A DNA stretch of 49,178 nt from Candidatus Rokubacteria bacterium CSP1-6 (GTDB lineage Bacteria > Methylomirabilota > Methylomirabilia > Rokubacteriales > CSP1-6). The DNA lies in contig LDXP01000008.1 in NCBI GenBank assembly GCA_001443385.1, forward strand, positions 1 to 49,178, given 5' to 3'. Under the pieces are notes generated by a model. It was given only the letters and a program-made list of their open reading frames with translations, had not been told where the DNA came from and ran no database searches. Below are positions 8,587-16,500 of this stretch, one piece after another (position 1 is the first letter of the stretch; each line of letters opens with the position of its first letter). The position numbers were made by a program, and so were the translations under genes.

Positions 8587-9351
8587 TCAGCCCTGGATGG
8601 AATAGCCCCCGTCCACGGGGATGGCGGCGCCGGTGACGAAATCGGAGGCGGGGCTGGCCAGGAACACCGCAACGCCCGATAGGTCGTCGGGCACCCCCCA
8701 GCGGCCCGCGGGTGTACGGGCCAGGACGCGGTCGTGGAGCCCGGGGACGTCCTTGCGGGCCTGGAGGGTGAGCTCGGTGTCGATCCAGCCGGGCAGGACG
8801 GCGTTGACCTGGATCCCGTCCTTGGCCCACGCGGAGGCGAGCCCCCGGGTGAGCTGGACGATGCCGCCCTTGCTGGCGCCGTAGGGGACCGCAAAGGAGG
8901 CGCCGAAGAGGGATGTCATCGAGCCGACGTTGATGATCTTTCCTCCGCCGGCCTTCCTCATGTGTGGATAGACGGCCTTTGAGCACATGAAGGCGCTCGT
9001 GAGGTTGGTGTCGAGGATCCGGCGCCACTCATCGAGCGTGTAGGTTTCGGGCGACTTGCGGATGTTGATCCCCGCATTGTTCACCAGGATGTCCAGCCGG
9101 CCGAAGCGGTCGGCCACCGCCTGAACCATCGCTGCCACTGAGGGCTCGAGGGTCACGTCCACTTCCACCGCGAAGGCCTGAGCCCCGAGGGTCTCCAGCG
9201 ACTTCACCGCGGTGGCGCTCTTGGCCATATCGCGCGCCGCCACCGCCACGCTCGCCCCCGCCGCGGCCAGCCCCCGGGCCATCCCCAAGCCGATCCCGCC
9301 GTTGCCGCCCGTGACGATGGCCACCTTGCCTTTCAGGTCGAACCCGTTCAT
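8587..9351 (-). CDS. Short-chain dehydrogenase/reductase (SDR, FabG/glucose dehydrogenase-like)
   Basis: A 254-residue classical SDR, an NAD(P)-dependent oxidoreductase of unknown substrate. The cofactor motif is TGGNGGIG (about residues 14-21), followed by LVNNAG. The catalytic Ser is in VGSMTSLFGAS and the catalytic YxxxK is YGASK. The C-terminus VDGGYSIQG is typical of the family. It resembles 2-deoxy-D-gluconate 3-dehydrogenase or glucose 1-dehydrogenase-type SDRs, but SDR substrate cannot be read from sequence. A second SDR gene lies 76 bases upstream on the same strand, with a repeat hairpin between them, so the two may be co-transcribed. Confidence 0.9.
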   Translation of the reverse strand: MNGFDLKGKVAIVTGGNGGIGLGMARGLAAAGASVAVAARDMAKSATAVKSLETLGAQAFAVEVDVTLEPSVAAMVQAVADRFGRLDILVNNAGINIRKSPETYTLDEWRRILDTNLTSAFMCSKAVYPHMRKAGGGKIINVGSMTSLFGASFAVPYGASKGGIVQLTRGLASAWAKDGIQVNAVLPGWIDTELTLQARKDVPGLHDRVLARTPAGRWGVPDDLSGVAVFLASPASDFVTGAAIPVDGGYSIQG

Positions 9352-9370
9352 GGACCCTCCCCAAGCCGGC

Positions 9371-9422
9371 CCCCCTCACCTTTATCCTCTCCCCCGATGG
9401 GGGAGAGGGCAGGGTGAGGGGG
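9371..9422. repeat. Nested palindromic GC-rich repeat between two SDR genes
   Basis: Two nested perfect inverted repeats: outer arms CCCCCTCACC/GGTGAGGGGG and inner arms CCTCTCCCCC/GGGGGAGAGG with a GAT loop. Same family as the elements at 3303 and 48121. It could act as a transcript-stabilising or attenuating hairpin between the SDR genes. Confidence 0.8.
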
Positions 9423-9427
9423 AACTA

Positions 9428-10225
9428 CTAATGCATGACGGTGCCGCCATCGACGTTGAGCGCCTGTCCCGTGATATTCCGCGCCTGGTCCGAGGCCAGG
9501 AAAACGGCGGCCCAGCCGATATCCTCAGGCGTCTGCTCCCGCCCCATCGGGATCAGATCCTTCACCCGCTTGTCGAACACCTGGCGGGGCGTCATGCCCT
9601 TGAAGGCAGGGTTTGTCTCGGCGATGTGGGCCGCCAGCCCCTGCCAGAAGTCGGTCCAGAGCACCCCCGGGCAGAGGGCGTTCACCGTCACGTTGTGCGG
9701 GGCCAGTTCCTTGGCGAGGATCCGGGTGAAGGTGATCACGCCCATCTTGGACACGCTGTACGGTGGCATGGTCACGGCCGAGATCGGCCCCGCGATGGAG
9801 GCGATGTTGATGATCCGCCCCTGTCGACGCTCCATGAAGTGGGGGGTGAGGGCCTTCGCGAGCAGGAAGATGGACTTGACGTTCACCGCGAAGACCTGGT
9901 CCCAGTCCGCCTCCGTGTTGTTCGTGAAGGGCATCCCGGGGCGCGAGGCGACGCCGGCGTTGTTGACGAGAATGTCGAGCCTGCCGAAGGTCTCAAGCGC
10001 TTTGCTGACGATACGATCAATATCGGCCTGCCGGGTCACGTCGCACTCGAGGGCCAGAGCCCGGCGGCCGAGCCCTTTCACCTCGTCGGCCACCCGGGCG
10101 GCGTTGGCCGCCTGGATGTCGGGGATGACGATGTCCGCCCCCTCCCCCGCCATGCAGCGGACGATCCCCCGACCGATCCCGCTCCCCCCGCCCGTCACCA
10201 TCGCCACCTTGTCGGCCAGTCGCAT
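9428..10225 (-). CDS. Short-chain dehydrogenase/reductase (SDR)
   Basis: A 265-residue classical SDR. Features are the cofactor motif TGGGSGIG near the N-terminus, ILVNNAGVASRPG, the catalytic Ser in NIASIAGPISA, and catalytic YSVSK. The C-terminal LNVDGGTVMH is family-typical. A longer loop after the active site (LWTDFWQGLAAHIAETNPAFKGMTP) distinguishes it from the neighbouring SDR. Substrate unknown. The shared orientation with the downstream SDR suggests two oxidoreductase steps of one small pathway, but no other pathway gene is nearby. Confidence 0.9.
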   Translation of the reverse strand: MRLADKVAMVTGGGSGIGRGIVRCMAGEGADIVIPDIQAANAARVADEVKGLGRRALALECDVTRQADIDRIVSKALETFGRLDILVNNAGVASRPGMPFTNNTEADWDQVFAVNVKSIFLLAKALTPHFMERRQGRIINIASIAGPISAVTMPPYSVSKMGVITFTRILAKELAPHNVTVNALCPGVLWTDFWQGLAAHIAETNPAFKGMTPRQVFDKRVKDLIPMGREQTPEDIGWAAVFLASDQARNITGQALNVDGGTVMH

Positions 10226-10338
10226 GAGACAATCCTCCCCGGGAACTCTGCCCCGGGAGGAGCATAAACGAAAAGCGGGCGGTTGTCTCCCCTCAGGCGA
10301 CGAAGCGGGATGCGGCGCGCGGTCGTTAAGGCGGAATT

Positions 10339-10824
10339 TTGTCCTGGCTGGCCCGCGGGCTTAAGATCATCTCGACGCAGATGTTCAACCTATTGCCGTG
10401 GCGGTGGACCCACTGGATCCTTCTGTTGGTGGGACCCCTCTTCGTTGTCGCCTACCTCAGCCTTTGGTCGTGGGGGCCGATCGACGAGGCGATCCAGCGG
10501 CTTCAGCACCAGCCGGAACTGCTCAACGCCGGTCGGAATGTCGGCGTCCTCCGAGCGGAGACGCTCGTCGGCTTGGTCTCATTGCTCCTGCTGACACCGC
10601 TCGTCGGCACGGTCGCGCTCTTCATGCTCCTGTTCGCCATGGTGATCCTGGCGGTCACCCTCGGCCCGCTCGTTCGCGTGCTGGGGTTGCCCGAATGGGT
10701 TCTCGTGCTGCTCCTGGGGGGCGCGATCTCCAGCGCGGTGTATGCCGAGAGCGAGGTGTGGCTGCCGTGGTCCTGGTGGTTGCTCGACCACCTCGCGACC
10801 GCCTACATCATCCTGGTTCTGTAG
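10339..10824 (+). CDS. Small integral membrane protein, unknown
   Basis: A 161-residue hydrophobic protein with three to four predicted membrane segments: WILLLVGPLFVVAYLSLW, TLVGLVSLLLLTPLVGTV continuing into ALFMLLFAMVILAVTLG, and WVLVLLLGGAISSAVY. Only a TTG is available at 10339, preceded by AAGGCGG; an in-frame ATG at 10381 (MFNLLPWRW) is an equally plausible start. No family recognised. The intact frame and strongly hydrophobic pattern support a real gene. It is convergent with the binding-protein gene (2-base gap), with no visible operon partner. Confidence 0.6.
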   Translation: MSWLARGLKIISTQMFNLLPWRWTHWILLLVGPLFVVAYLSLWSWGPIDEAIQRLQHQPELLNAGRNVGVLRAETLVGLVSLLLLTPLVGTVALFMLLFAMVILAVTLGPLVRVLGLPEWVLVLLLGGAISSAVYAESEVWLPWSWWLLDHLATAYIILVL

Positions 10825-10825
10825 G

Positions 10826-11815
10826 CTACTGGATTACCTCGGTCGCCCGGAGGAGAACGGACTGCGGCATCGTGAGGCCCAGGGCTTTTGCAGCCTTGAG
10901 ATTGACGACTAGCTCGAACGTTGCCGGTCGCTCCACGGGCAGGTCGGCCGGGCTGGCCCCTTTGAGGATCTTGTCCACGTACGTCGCGGCCCGCCGGTGC
11001 ATCCCCGCGTAGCTCGGCCCATAGGACATCAACCCGCCCGCCTCAACCAACTCCCGGTACGCATGCACCCCCGGCAAGCGGTGCTGGGCGGCGAACTCCA
11101 TGATGCGCGCGCGATTATGAAGGAACAGGCGATCCGCCAGCACGAGGAGTGCGCCCGGCCGCTCCCTGGCGATTGCGGCGAGCGCGTCCTCGATCTCTTC
11201 CCGGGTTCGCACCCCCAGGGACAGCACTTTCATCCGCAACACCTTGGCCGCGGCTCGCACCTCCGTCTCCGCGATCACCTGGAACGGACTCACCGGATTC
11301 CAGAGCATCGCGACGTGGGAGAGTTTGGGAACGACTTCTCTCAGCAGCTCCAACCGTTTCCCCTCCAGTTCCGGTGAGATCGAGGTCAACCCCGTGATGT
11401 TCCCACCGGGCCGGTTGAGGGACGCGACGATACCCGTGCCGACGGGATCGCCGACGGCCACCATGACGAGAGGGACCGACGTCGTCGCCTTCTTGACGGC
11501 GAGGGTAGCAGGTGTGCCGGCGGTCACGATCACATCGATCTTCATGGCGATCAGCTCGGCGATGAGAGCGGGAAAGCGCTCGTACTTCCCTTCAGCCCAC
11601 CGATACTCGATCAGGACGTTTCGGCCCTCGACATAGCCGAGGTCACGCAGGCCTTCGCGGAACGGCCCGACGAGATTGGCCTCGAGGGCGGCGGTGGAGT
11701 TCCCCAGGAACCCGATTCGGTGAACCTTTCCCGACTGCTGGGCCTGAGTGGCCAGGGGTGCCAGAAGGATGCCGAAGGCGACGGTGGTGACAAGGCCGGC
11801 CGCTCGGATCTTCAT
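10826..11815 (-). CDS. ABC transporter substrate-binding protein, PF04392 (ABC_sub_bind) type
   Basis: A 329-residue secreted binding protein with signal peptide (MKIRAAGLVTTVAFGILLAPLATQAQ, cleavage expected after AQA). The mature part has the family's GFLGNS, FREGLRDLGYVEGRNVLIEYRWAEG, and IDVIVTAGTPATLAVKKAT segments and ends with ANALGL-like KALGLTMPQSVLLRATEVIQ. The ligand is unknown for this family. No permease or ATPase gene is adjacent, so it is a solo binding protein, a pattern common in Rokubacteria-like genomes (recalled, not checked). The start was moved 10 codons in from the track because a GGAGG site lies just before ATG-AAG-ATC. Divergent from comM. Confidence 0.88.
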   Translation of the reverse strand: MKIRAAGLVTTVAFGILLAPLATQAQQSGKVHRIGFLGNSTAALEANLVGPFREGLRDLGYVEGRNVLIEYRWAEGKYERFPALIAELIAMKIDVIVTAGTPATLAVKKATTSVPLVMVAVGDPVGTGIVASLNRPGGNITGLTSISPELEGKRLELLREVVPKLSHVAMLWNPVSPFQVIAETEVRAAAKVLRMKVLSLGVRTREEIEDALAAIARERPGALLVLADRLFLHNRARIMEFAAQHRLPGVHAYRELVEAGGLMSYGPSYAGMHRRAATYVDKILKGASPADLPVERPATFELVVNLKAAKALGLTMPQSVLLRATEVIQ

Positions 11816-11899
11816 GTTTACCTCCAGGGGCTGCGTCCCCAGCAATGTATCGGATTCTGGACGTTGACGCCAGAGGATCAGCGCCAGACAATCGCGGCT

Positions 11900-13420
11900 A
11901 TGCTGGCCCGGGTGCTCTCGGCCGCCGTGACCGGGATCGAGGCCGCGCTCGTCTCCGTCGAGGTGGACGTCACGTCAGGCCTTCCCGCCTTCAACATGGT
12001 CGGGCTCCCCGATTCCACCATCCGCGAGAGCCGCGACCGCGTCAGGAGCGCCATCCGGAACGCGGGCTACACCTTCCCCATGGAGCGCATCACGGTCAGC
12101 CTTGCCCCCGCGGATCTCCGAAAGGAAGGTGCCGCCTTCGACCTCCCGATCGCCCTGGGAATCCTCGCTGCCACGGGACTGGTGAAGGGTGACGCCCTCC
12201 AGCGTTTCCTCCTGATCGGCGAGCTCTCCCTCGACGGCGAGGTCCAGCCGGTGCGCGGCGTGCTGCCCATCGCGCTCGCCTGCCGCCGCGAGGGGCTCGA
12301 CGGCCTCCTCCTCCCCGCCGCCAACTGCCGCGAGGCCGCCATGATCTCCAACCTCACGGCCCTCCCGCTCCGACGCCTCAGCGAGGCCGTTGAGTGGCTG
12401 GCCGGCGAGCGAACGATCGAGCCGGCGCGCGTGGACCCCGAGGCGCTGGCCGGTCAGGCGAGCGTGGACGACGTGGACTTCTCCGAGGTCCGGGGCCAGG
12501 CCCACGCCAAGCGGGCCCTCGAGATCGCCGCCGCCGGCGGCCACAACGTCCTCATGATCGGCCCGCCCGGCGCTGGGAAAACGCTGCTCGCCCGCCGGCT
12601 TCCCACGATCCTGCCCCCTCTCGCGCTGGAGGAAGCGATCGAGGTCTCCGCCGTGTGGAGCGTGGCCGGGCTCCTGGCTCCGAATGATGGGCTGCTGAGA
12701 GTTCGTCCCTTCAGGGCGCCCCACCACACGATCTCCGAGGCCGGGCTCATCGGCGGCGGGAGTGTTCCCCACCCGGGGGAAGTGAGCGTCGCTCATTCGG
12801 GCGTGCTCTTCCTCGACGAGATGCCCGAGTTTTCCCAGCACGTGCTCGAGAGCCTCCGCCAGCCCCTCGAAGACGGCGCCGTGGTCGTGGCGCGCGCCGC
12901 GGGGGCCTCGCGCTTTCCCGCCCGCTTCCAGCTCGTGGGCGCCGCCAACCCCTGCCGCCGGGGCTGCCCCAGCCTCCAGGCCTGCCTCTGCACTCCCGGC
13001 GAGCGCGAGCGCTACCTGGCCCGCCTCTCGCGCCCTTTGCTGGACCGGATCGACCTCCACCTGGACGTCCCGGCGGTCCCCTTCCGGGAGCTCTCCCGGG
13101 ACGCGTCCGGGGAAACGTCGGCGGCGATCCGCGAGCGCGTCCTCAGGGCGCGCGCGATTCAGGCGCAGCGCTTCACGAAATCGGCGGCCCGCGTGAACGC
13201 GCGCATGAGCGCCAGCCAGCTCCGGCGATTCTGCGCCATCCCCGCCGACGGGCAGAAGCTCCTCGCCCTGGCCGTCGAGCGGCTCGGGCTCTCCGCCCGC
13301 GGCCACGACCGGATCTTGAAGGTGGCGCGGACTATCGCGGACCTGGAAGGTCGTGAGACAATCGCGGCCGAGCACCTCGCCGAGGCGATCCAGTACCGTG
13401 GCCTGGACCGGTGGCTCTGA
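11900..13420 (+). CDS. comM: YifB/ComM-family Mg-chelatase-like AAA ATPase
   Basis: A 506-residue hexameric helicase-type AAA+ protein; ComM promotes branch migration during recombination of incoming DNA in natural transformation. The N-terminal Lon-substrate-like domain (VEVDVTSGLPAFNMVGLPDSTIRESRDRVRSA) comes first, then Walker A GPPGAGKTLLARRLP near residue 221, Walker B-like VLFLDEMPEF, and the C-terminal Mg-chelatase domain with a CxxxC-type cluster (NPCRRGCPSLQACLC). The track start is 60 codons too early; ATG at 11900 (MLARVLSAAVTGIEA) matches the family. The last 73 bases are repeated at 15403-15475 with six synonymous changes. The type IV pilus genes further on give a possible DNA uptake context. 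Confidence 0.95.
   Translation: MLARVLSAAVTGIEAALVSVEVDVTSGLPAFNMVGLPDSTIRESRDRVRSAIRNAGYTFPMERITVSLAPADLRKEGAAFDLPIALGILAATGLVKGDALQRFLLIGELSLDGEVQPVRGVLPIALACRREGLDGLLLPAANCREAAMISNLTALPLRRLSEAVEWLAGERTIEPARVDPEALAGQASVDDVDFSEVRGQAHAKRALEIAAAGGHNVLMIGPPGAGKTLLARRLPTILPPLALEEAIEVSAVWSVAGLLAPNDGLLRVRPFRAPHHTISEAGLIGGGSVPHPGEVSVAHSGVLFLDEMPEFSQHVLESLRQPLEDGAVVVARAAGASRFPARFQLVGAANPCRRGCPSLQACLCTPGERERYLARLSRPLLDRIDLHLDVPAVPFRELSRDASGETSAAIRERVLRARAIQAQRFTKSAARVNARMSASQLRRFCAIPADGQKLLALAVERLGLSARGHDRILKVARTIADLEGRETIAAEHLAEAIQYRGLDRWL
13348..13420 (+). repeat. Direct repeat copy 1: intact 3' end of comM
   Basis: These 73 bases code for the last comM codons (G-R-E-T-I-A-A-E-H-L-A-E-A-I-Q-Y-R-G-L-D-R-W-L-stop). 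The same stretch recurs at 15403-15475, on the far side of the GT-C/TPR gene. Six bases differ (ATC/ATA, GCG/GCC, TAC/TAT, CGT/CGC, CTG/CTC, CGG/CGA) and every change is synonymous. Similarity stops exactly after the stop codon. Confidence 0.95.
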
Positions 13421-13442
13421 GTGTCGGAATCTCTCCCGTTGG

Positions 13443-15335
13443 CTACCGCCGCTCAGCGGGACTTCCAGCCGATGTCGGGGGAGGCAGTTGTCCGGCGAGG
13501 CGCGGATTGAGGCGACGGAGAATTTCGGATTGCTCCTGGGCCGCGGCGGTGTTCCCCAAGGCCAGATATGCACGCGCAAGCCCGAGGCGTGGCAGCGGGG
13601 CATTCTGATAGAGCGCGATCGCGCGCTGGAAGTAGGGGATCGCGTCCATAGGCCTGCCGAGTTCGACCAGTGCTATCCCGAGGTGCGTGAGGGCGCCCAT
13701 GTGAGTCGGGTTCTGTCGGATAACCAGCTCCAGGTGTGGAACCGCCTCCCCGGGCTTTCGTTGTTGGACGAGGGCTTCACCCAGATAGGCCCTCGCGTCA
13801 ACATTCCCGGAGTCCTCTGAAAGGACCCGCTGGAAGTGTTCGCTGGCTCTCGCTGGGTCACCAACTCGCAGCAGGACGAACCCGAGGTTGTGGTGGGCGA
13901 CGAGGAGGTGGGGTCTGGACGCCACGGCGCGCTCAAAATGCTCGATCGCCCGGGGGAAAAGGCCGCGGCTGCCCAGGGCAACACCCAAGTTGTTGTGGCA
14001 CCACGCGCAGTCCGGGTCGATTTGCAGAGAATGGCTCCACAGCGTGTCCGGATCTCGCCAGATCTGCACCTGGTTCCAGGTGAGCGCCCCCAGCCCGATG
14101 ATCCAGGCTGCGGTAGCCGCCAGTGCCGCGCGCGCCAGCGGTCGAGTAAGTGAGCGACCGGTCGCGCCCCTGACCATGGCGGCCACCGCCGCCCCCGCGA
14201 GGAGGGTCCAGCCGAGACATGAAAGATAGCTGTAGCGGTCGGCGGCGAGTTGTCCGCCATCATGGAATAGGCCGCTCACCGGCAGCAACATCACAATGTA
14301 AGTGAGCCACACGGCCAAGCCGGCAGGCCACCGCCGCCGGAGCAGGAAGAACCCCGCGGAGAGAATTCCGACCGCGATTGCGCTCCCGAGGAGCGGCAGA
14401 GCCAGCGGGTCGACCGGCCCACGTAACTCGTACAAGGGTGAGAGCCCCTGGGGCAACACGGTCTTCCAGACATAGAAGCAGAAGCTCCAAAGCGCGATGG
14501 CCACACGGGAGAGGAGAGGCAACTTCTCTAGGGATGTCGGTGACGACCCAGTCCGCACCGCGTAAAGCGCGATGGCTCCTCCGATGAGGGACAGGAGGAG
14601 ATAGGGCACCTTCTCCTTCCACACCTGCCGGACTTGGGGAGCGAACCAGTCCCGCAACCGTCCACCGATGCGGCCGAGCGGGTACGCGTCGATCACAATC
14701 AGAACAAAGGGGAGCGTCATGACAATGGACTTCGACGCCAAGGCAAGAATGTAGCATCCCACCGAACTGCCCAGCCATCTTCGTCGTGTTGCGCCCTGCG
14801 CGTCGCACGCGTTCAGGTACGTCAGGATCGTAAGCAGGAAGAAGAGGCCCGAGAGGACGTCGCGGCGTTCCGTCACCCAGGCCACGGACTCTGCTCGAAG
14901 GGGGTGCAGAGCGAAGGAGAGTGCCGCCGTCGCCGCGCCCAAGCGAAGCCCGATCTCTCCAAACCCCGTCATGGCCTTTGCAAGCAGCCGGTAGGCCACG
15001 AAATAAAATGCTGCGGCGTTGGCGGCGTGGAGCAGGATGTTCGTGAGGTGATAGCCGATTGGGTTCATTCCCCACACGAGATAATCCAGGCCAAACGTAA
15101 TCCAGGTCAGGGGAATCCAGTGCCCCATGAGGAAGGTGGTGAACATCCATCGGAGTTGCTCCCAGCCGAGTCCCCGGAAGTGCGGGTTGTTGAGGAAGTT
15201 TGCCGAGTCGTCCCAGTCCAGGAATTGGTTCGGAAGCGCGGGGGAGTAAATGACGAACGTCACCACCCCAATGGTGATGGCAAGGCCACTCCGACCCAGC
15301 AAGGCAGAAACAAGACGAAGGACACTGGCCGCCAT
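13443..15335 (-). CDS. GT-C-like membrane protein with C-terminal TPRs
   Basis: About 630 residues. The N-terminal two-thirds carry many membrane segments, and the first periplasmic loop has the acidic motif FLDWDDSANFLNNP, as in GT-C glycosyltransferases and TMTC-type mannosyltransferases. The last ~220 residues are TPRs (CAWCHNNLGVALGSRGLFPRAIEHFERAV and further repeats). Likely role: transfer of lipid-linked sugars to proteins or lipids at the membrane; acceptor unknown. Track start 15416 would read into the comM repeat. ATG at 15335 (MAASVLRLVSALLG), preceded by GGAGGGAG, is more likely. Base composition looks visibly less GC-rich than the neighbours, and the gene lies between two comM 3' ends, both of which suggest acquisition. 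Confidence 0.85.
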   Translation of the reverse strand: MAASVLRLVSALLGRSGLAITIGVVTFVIYSPALPNQFLDWDDSANFLNNPHFRGLGWEQLRWMFTTFLMGHWIPLTWITFGLDYLVWGMNPIGYHLTNILLHAANAAAFYFVAYRLLAKAMTGFGEIGLRLGAATAALSFALHPLRAESVAWVTERRDVLSGLFFLLTILTYLNACDAQGATRRRWLGSSVGCYILALASKSIVMTLPFVLIVIDAYPLGRIGGRLRDWFAPQVRQVWKEKVPYLLLSLIGGAIALYAVRTGSSPTSLEKLPLLSRVAIALWSFCFYVWKTVLPQGLSPLYELRGPVDPLALPLLGSAIAVGILSAGFFLLRRRWPAGLAVWLTYIVMLLPVSGLFHDGGQLAADRYSYLSCLGWTLLAGAAVAAMVRGATGRSLTRPLARAALAATAAWIIGLGALTWNQVQIWRDPDTLWSHSLQIDPDCAWCHNNLGVALGSRGLFPRAIEHFERAVASRPHLLVAHHNLGFVLLRVGDPARASEHFQRVLSEDSGNVDARAYLGEALVQQRKPGEAVPHLELVIRQNPTHMGALTHLGIALVELGRPMDAIPYFQRAIALYQNAPLPRLGLARAYLALGNTAAAQEQSEILRRLNPRLAGQLPPPTSAGSPAERR

Positions 15336-15358
15336 ATATCTCGAACTCCCTCCAGATG

Positions 15359-15386
15359 AGTGTAAGCCACACGCAGAGACATTCAA
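15359..15386 (-). promoter_or_regulatory. Possible sigma-70 promoter of the GT-C/TPR gene
   Basis: On the minus strand, TTGAAT - 16 bases - TACACT lies 24 bases before the proposed ATG at 15335. It sits inside the inserted segment, so the gene could carry its own promoter. Match to consensus is moderate. Confidence 0.35.
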
Positions 15387-15402
15387 AGTATCATCGTCCC
15401 CC

Positions 15403-15475
15403 AGGTCGTGAGACAATAGCCGCCGAGCACCTCGCCGAGGCGATCCAGTATCGCGGCCTCGACCGATGGCTCTGA
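15403..15475 (+). pseudogene. comM: Detached comM 3'-end remnant (direct repeat copy 2)
   Basis: Reads G-R-E-T-I-A-A-E-H-L-A-E-A-I-Q-Y-R-G-L-D-R-W-L-stop in frame, identical in protein to the comM C-terminus but with six synonymous differences. It has no upstream comM sequence. It sits directly before the isochorismatase gene, so the ancestral order was probably comM followed by isochorismatase, with the GT-C/TPR segment inserted at the comM 3' end. Confidence 0.93.
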
Positions 15476-15502
15476 TGCCTGCGCGAGGAGGTAGAGGGAG
15501 GC

Positions 15503-16063
15503 ATGCCGCACCCGATGAAGCTCACCCGCGACGGGAGCGCGCTCATCGTGGTGGACGTGCAGGAGCGGCTCTTCGCCGCCATGGACGCCGAGCACCGGGA
15601 GGAAGTGGTCAAGAACCTCAAGGTGCTTGCGACGGCAGCCCGGCGACTCGGGCTGCCGACCCTGATCACCGAGCAGTACCCCGGGGGGCTCGGCCACACG
15701 CTGCCCGAGCTCAAGGAAGCGCTCGGTCCCGTCGAGCCGGTCGAGAAGGTGGCGTTCTCCTGCTGCGACGCCGAGGGGTTCAGTTCCCGGCTCAAGGCGA
15801 CCGGTCGGAGGCAGGTGATCCTGGCGGGGATCGAGGCCCACGTCTGCGTCCTGCTGACCGGCCTCGACCTCCTGGCGGACGGCTACACCGTGCACGTGGC
15901 CGCCGACGCCGTGACCTCGCGCACCCAGGGGAGCTGGCGGATGGGCGTGGATCAGCTCCGGCAGGCCGGCGCGGTGATCACCACGACCGAGAGCGTGCTC
16001 TTCCAACTCCTCCAGAAAGCCGACACGGACGACTTCCGCATCCTCGCCAAGCTGATCAGGTAA
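15503..16063 (+). CDS. Isochorismatase-family cysteine hydrolase
   Basis: A 186-residue alpha/beta hydrolase of the isochorismatase-like superfamily. Features are the N-terminal catalytic Asp in ALIVVDVQERLF, Lys in VEKVAFSCC, and the nucleophile Cys in LAGIEAHVCVLLTGLDLLADGYTVHV. The short form resembles YcaC/nicotinamidase-like proteins of unassigned substrate. A GAGGAGG site precedes the ATG at 15503; an ATG four codons later is possible. The stop codon overlaps the start of the next gene (TAATG), indicating translational coupling. Before the inferred insertion it probably followed comM directly. Confidence 0.88.
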   Translation: MPHPMKLTRDGSALIVVDVQERLFAAMDAEHREEVVKNLKVLATAARRLGLPTLITEQYPGGLGHTLPELKEALGPVEPVEKVAFSCCDAEGFSSRLKATGRRQVILAGIEAHVCVLLTGLDLLADGYTVHVAADAVTSRTQGSWRMGVDQLRQAGAVITTTESVLFQLLQKADTDDFRILAKLIR

Positions 16064-16491
16064 TGGCCCGCTACTTCGACATCCGCTCCACGATCCTCAT
16101 CGTGGTGGGGTACGGCATCCTGCCCGAGGAGGAGGATCGGCCCATCGCATACGAGCTGAGGCGCCTCGTCAACACGCGCGGCGCAGGGGCCGAGAACCGG
16201 TCGGCGGTGGTCCTCACGGACATGTGGGTGATGAATCAGGAGATGGCCGAGTTCTTTCCCGCCATCGCCATCGGCGGTCCGGGCGTCAACGCCTTCACGG
16301 CTCAGATCTACGAGGACCTGCCGGTGGCGTTCACGCGGGACCAGCAGCTGTTCATCCAGATGAACCCGGAGTCCGGCAAGCGCGCCGCCATCTGGGGCAT
16401 GGATCACCGGTCCACGCGCGAGGCGGTGGACGTCTTCGTCAACGACGGGTTCCTGGACCGGTTCCTGGATCTGGTCTGGCGCCGCGCCTAG
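16063..16491 (+). CDS. Conserved-looking unknown protein coupled to the isochorismatase gene
   Basis: A 142-residue soluble-looking protein starting MARYFDIRSTILIVVGYG. The ATG overlaps the upstream TAA (TAATG), so it is translated by coupling; the track's start at 15466 is in a shadow region. The segment SAVVLTDMWVMN followed by FPAIAIGGPGVNAFTAQIYEDLPVAF suggests an alpha/beta fold with a Gly-rich ligand loop, and it ends AVDVFVNDGFLDRFLDLVW. I do not recognise a family. Coupling to a hydrolase suggests an accessory or partner role (inference). Confidence 0.75.
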   Translation: MARYFDIRSTILIVVGYGILPEEEDRPIAYELRRLVNTRGAGAENRSAVVLTDMWVMNQEMAEFFPAIAIGGPGVNAFTAQIYEDLPVAFTRDQQLFIQMNPESGKRAAIWGMDHRSTREAVDVFVNDGFLDRFLDLVWRRA

Positions 16492-16500
16492 CGCCTGGCG

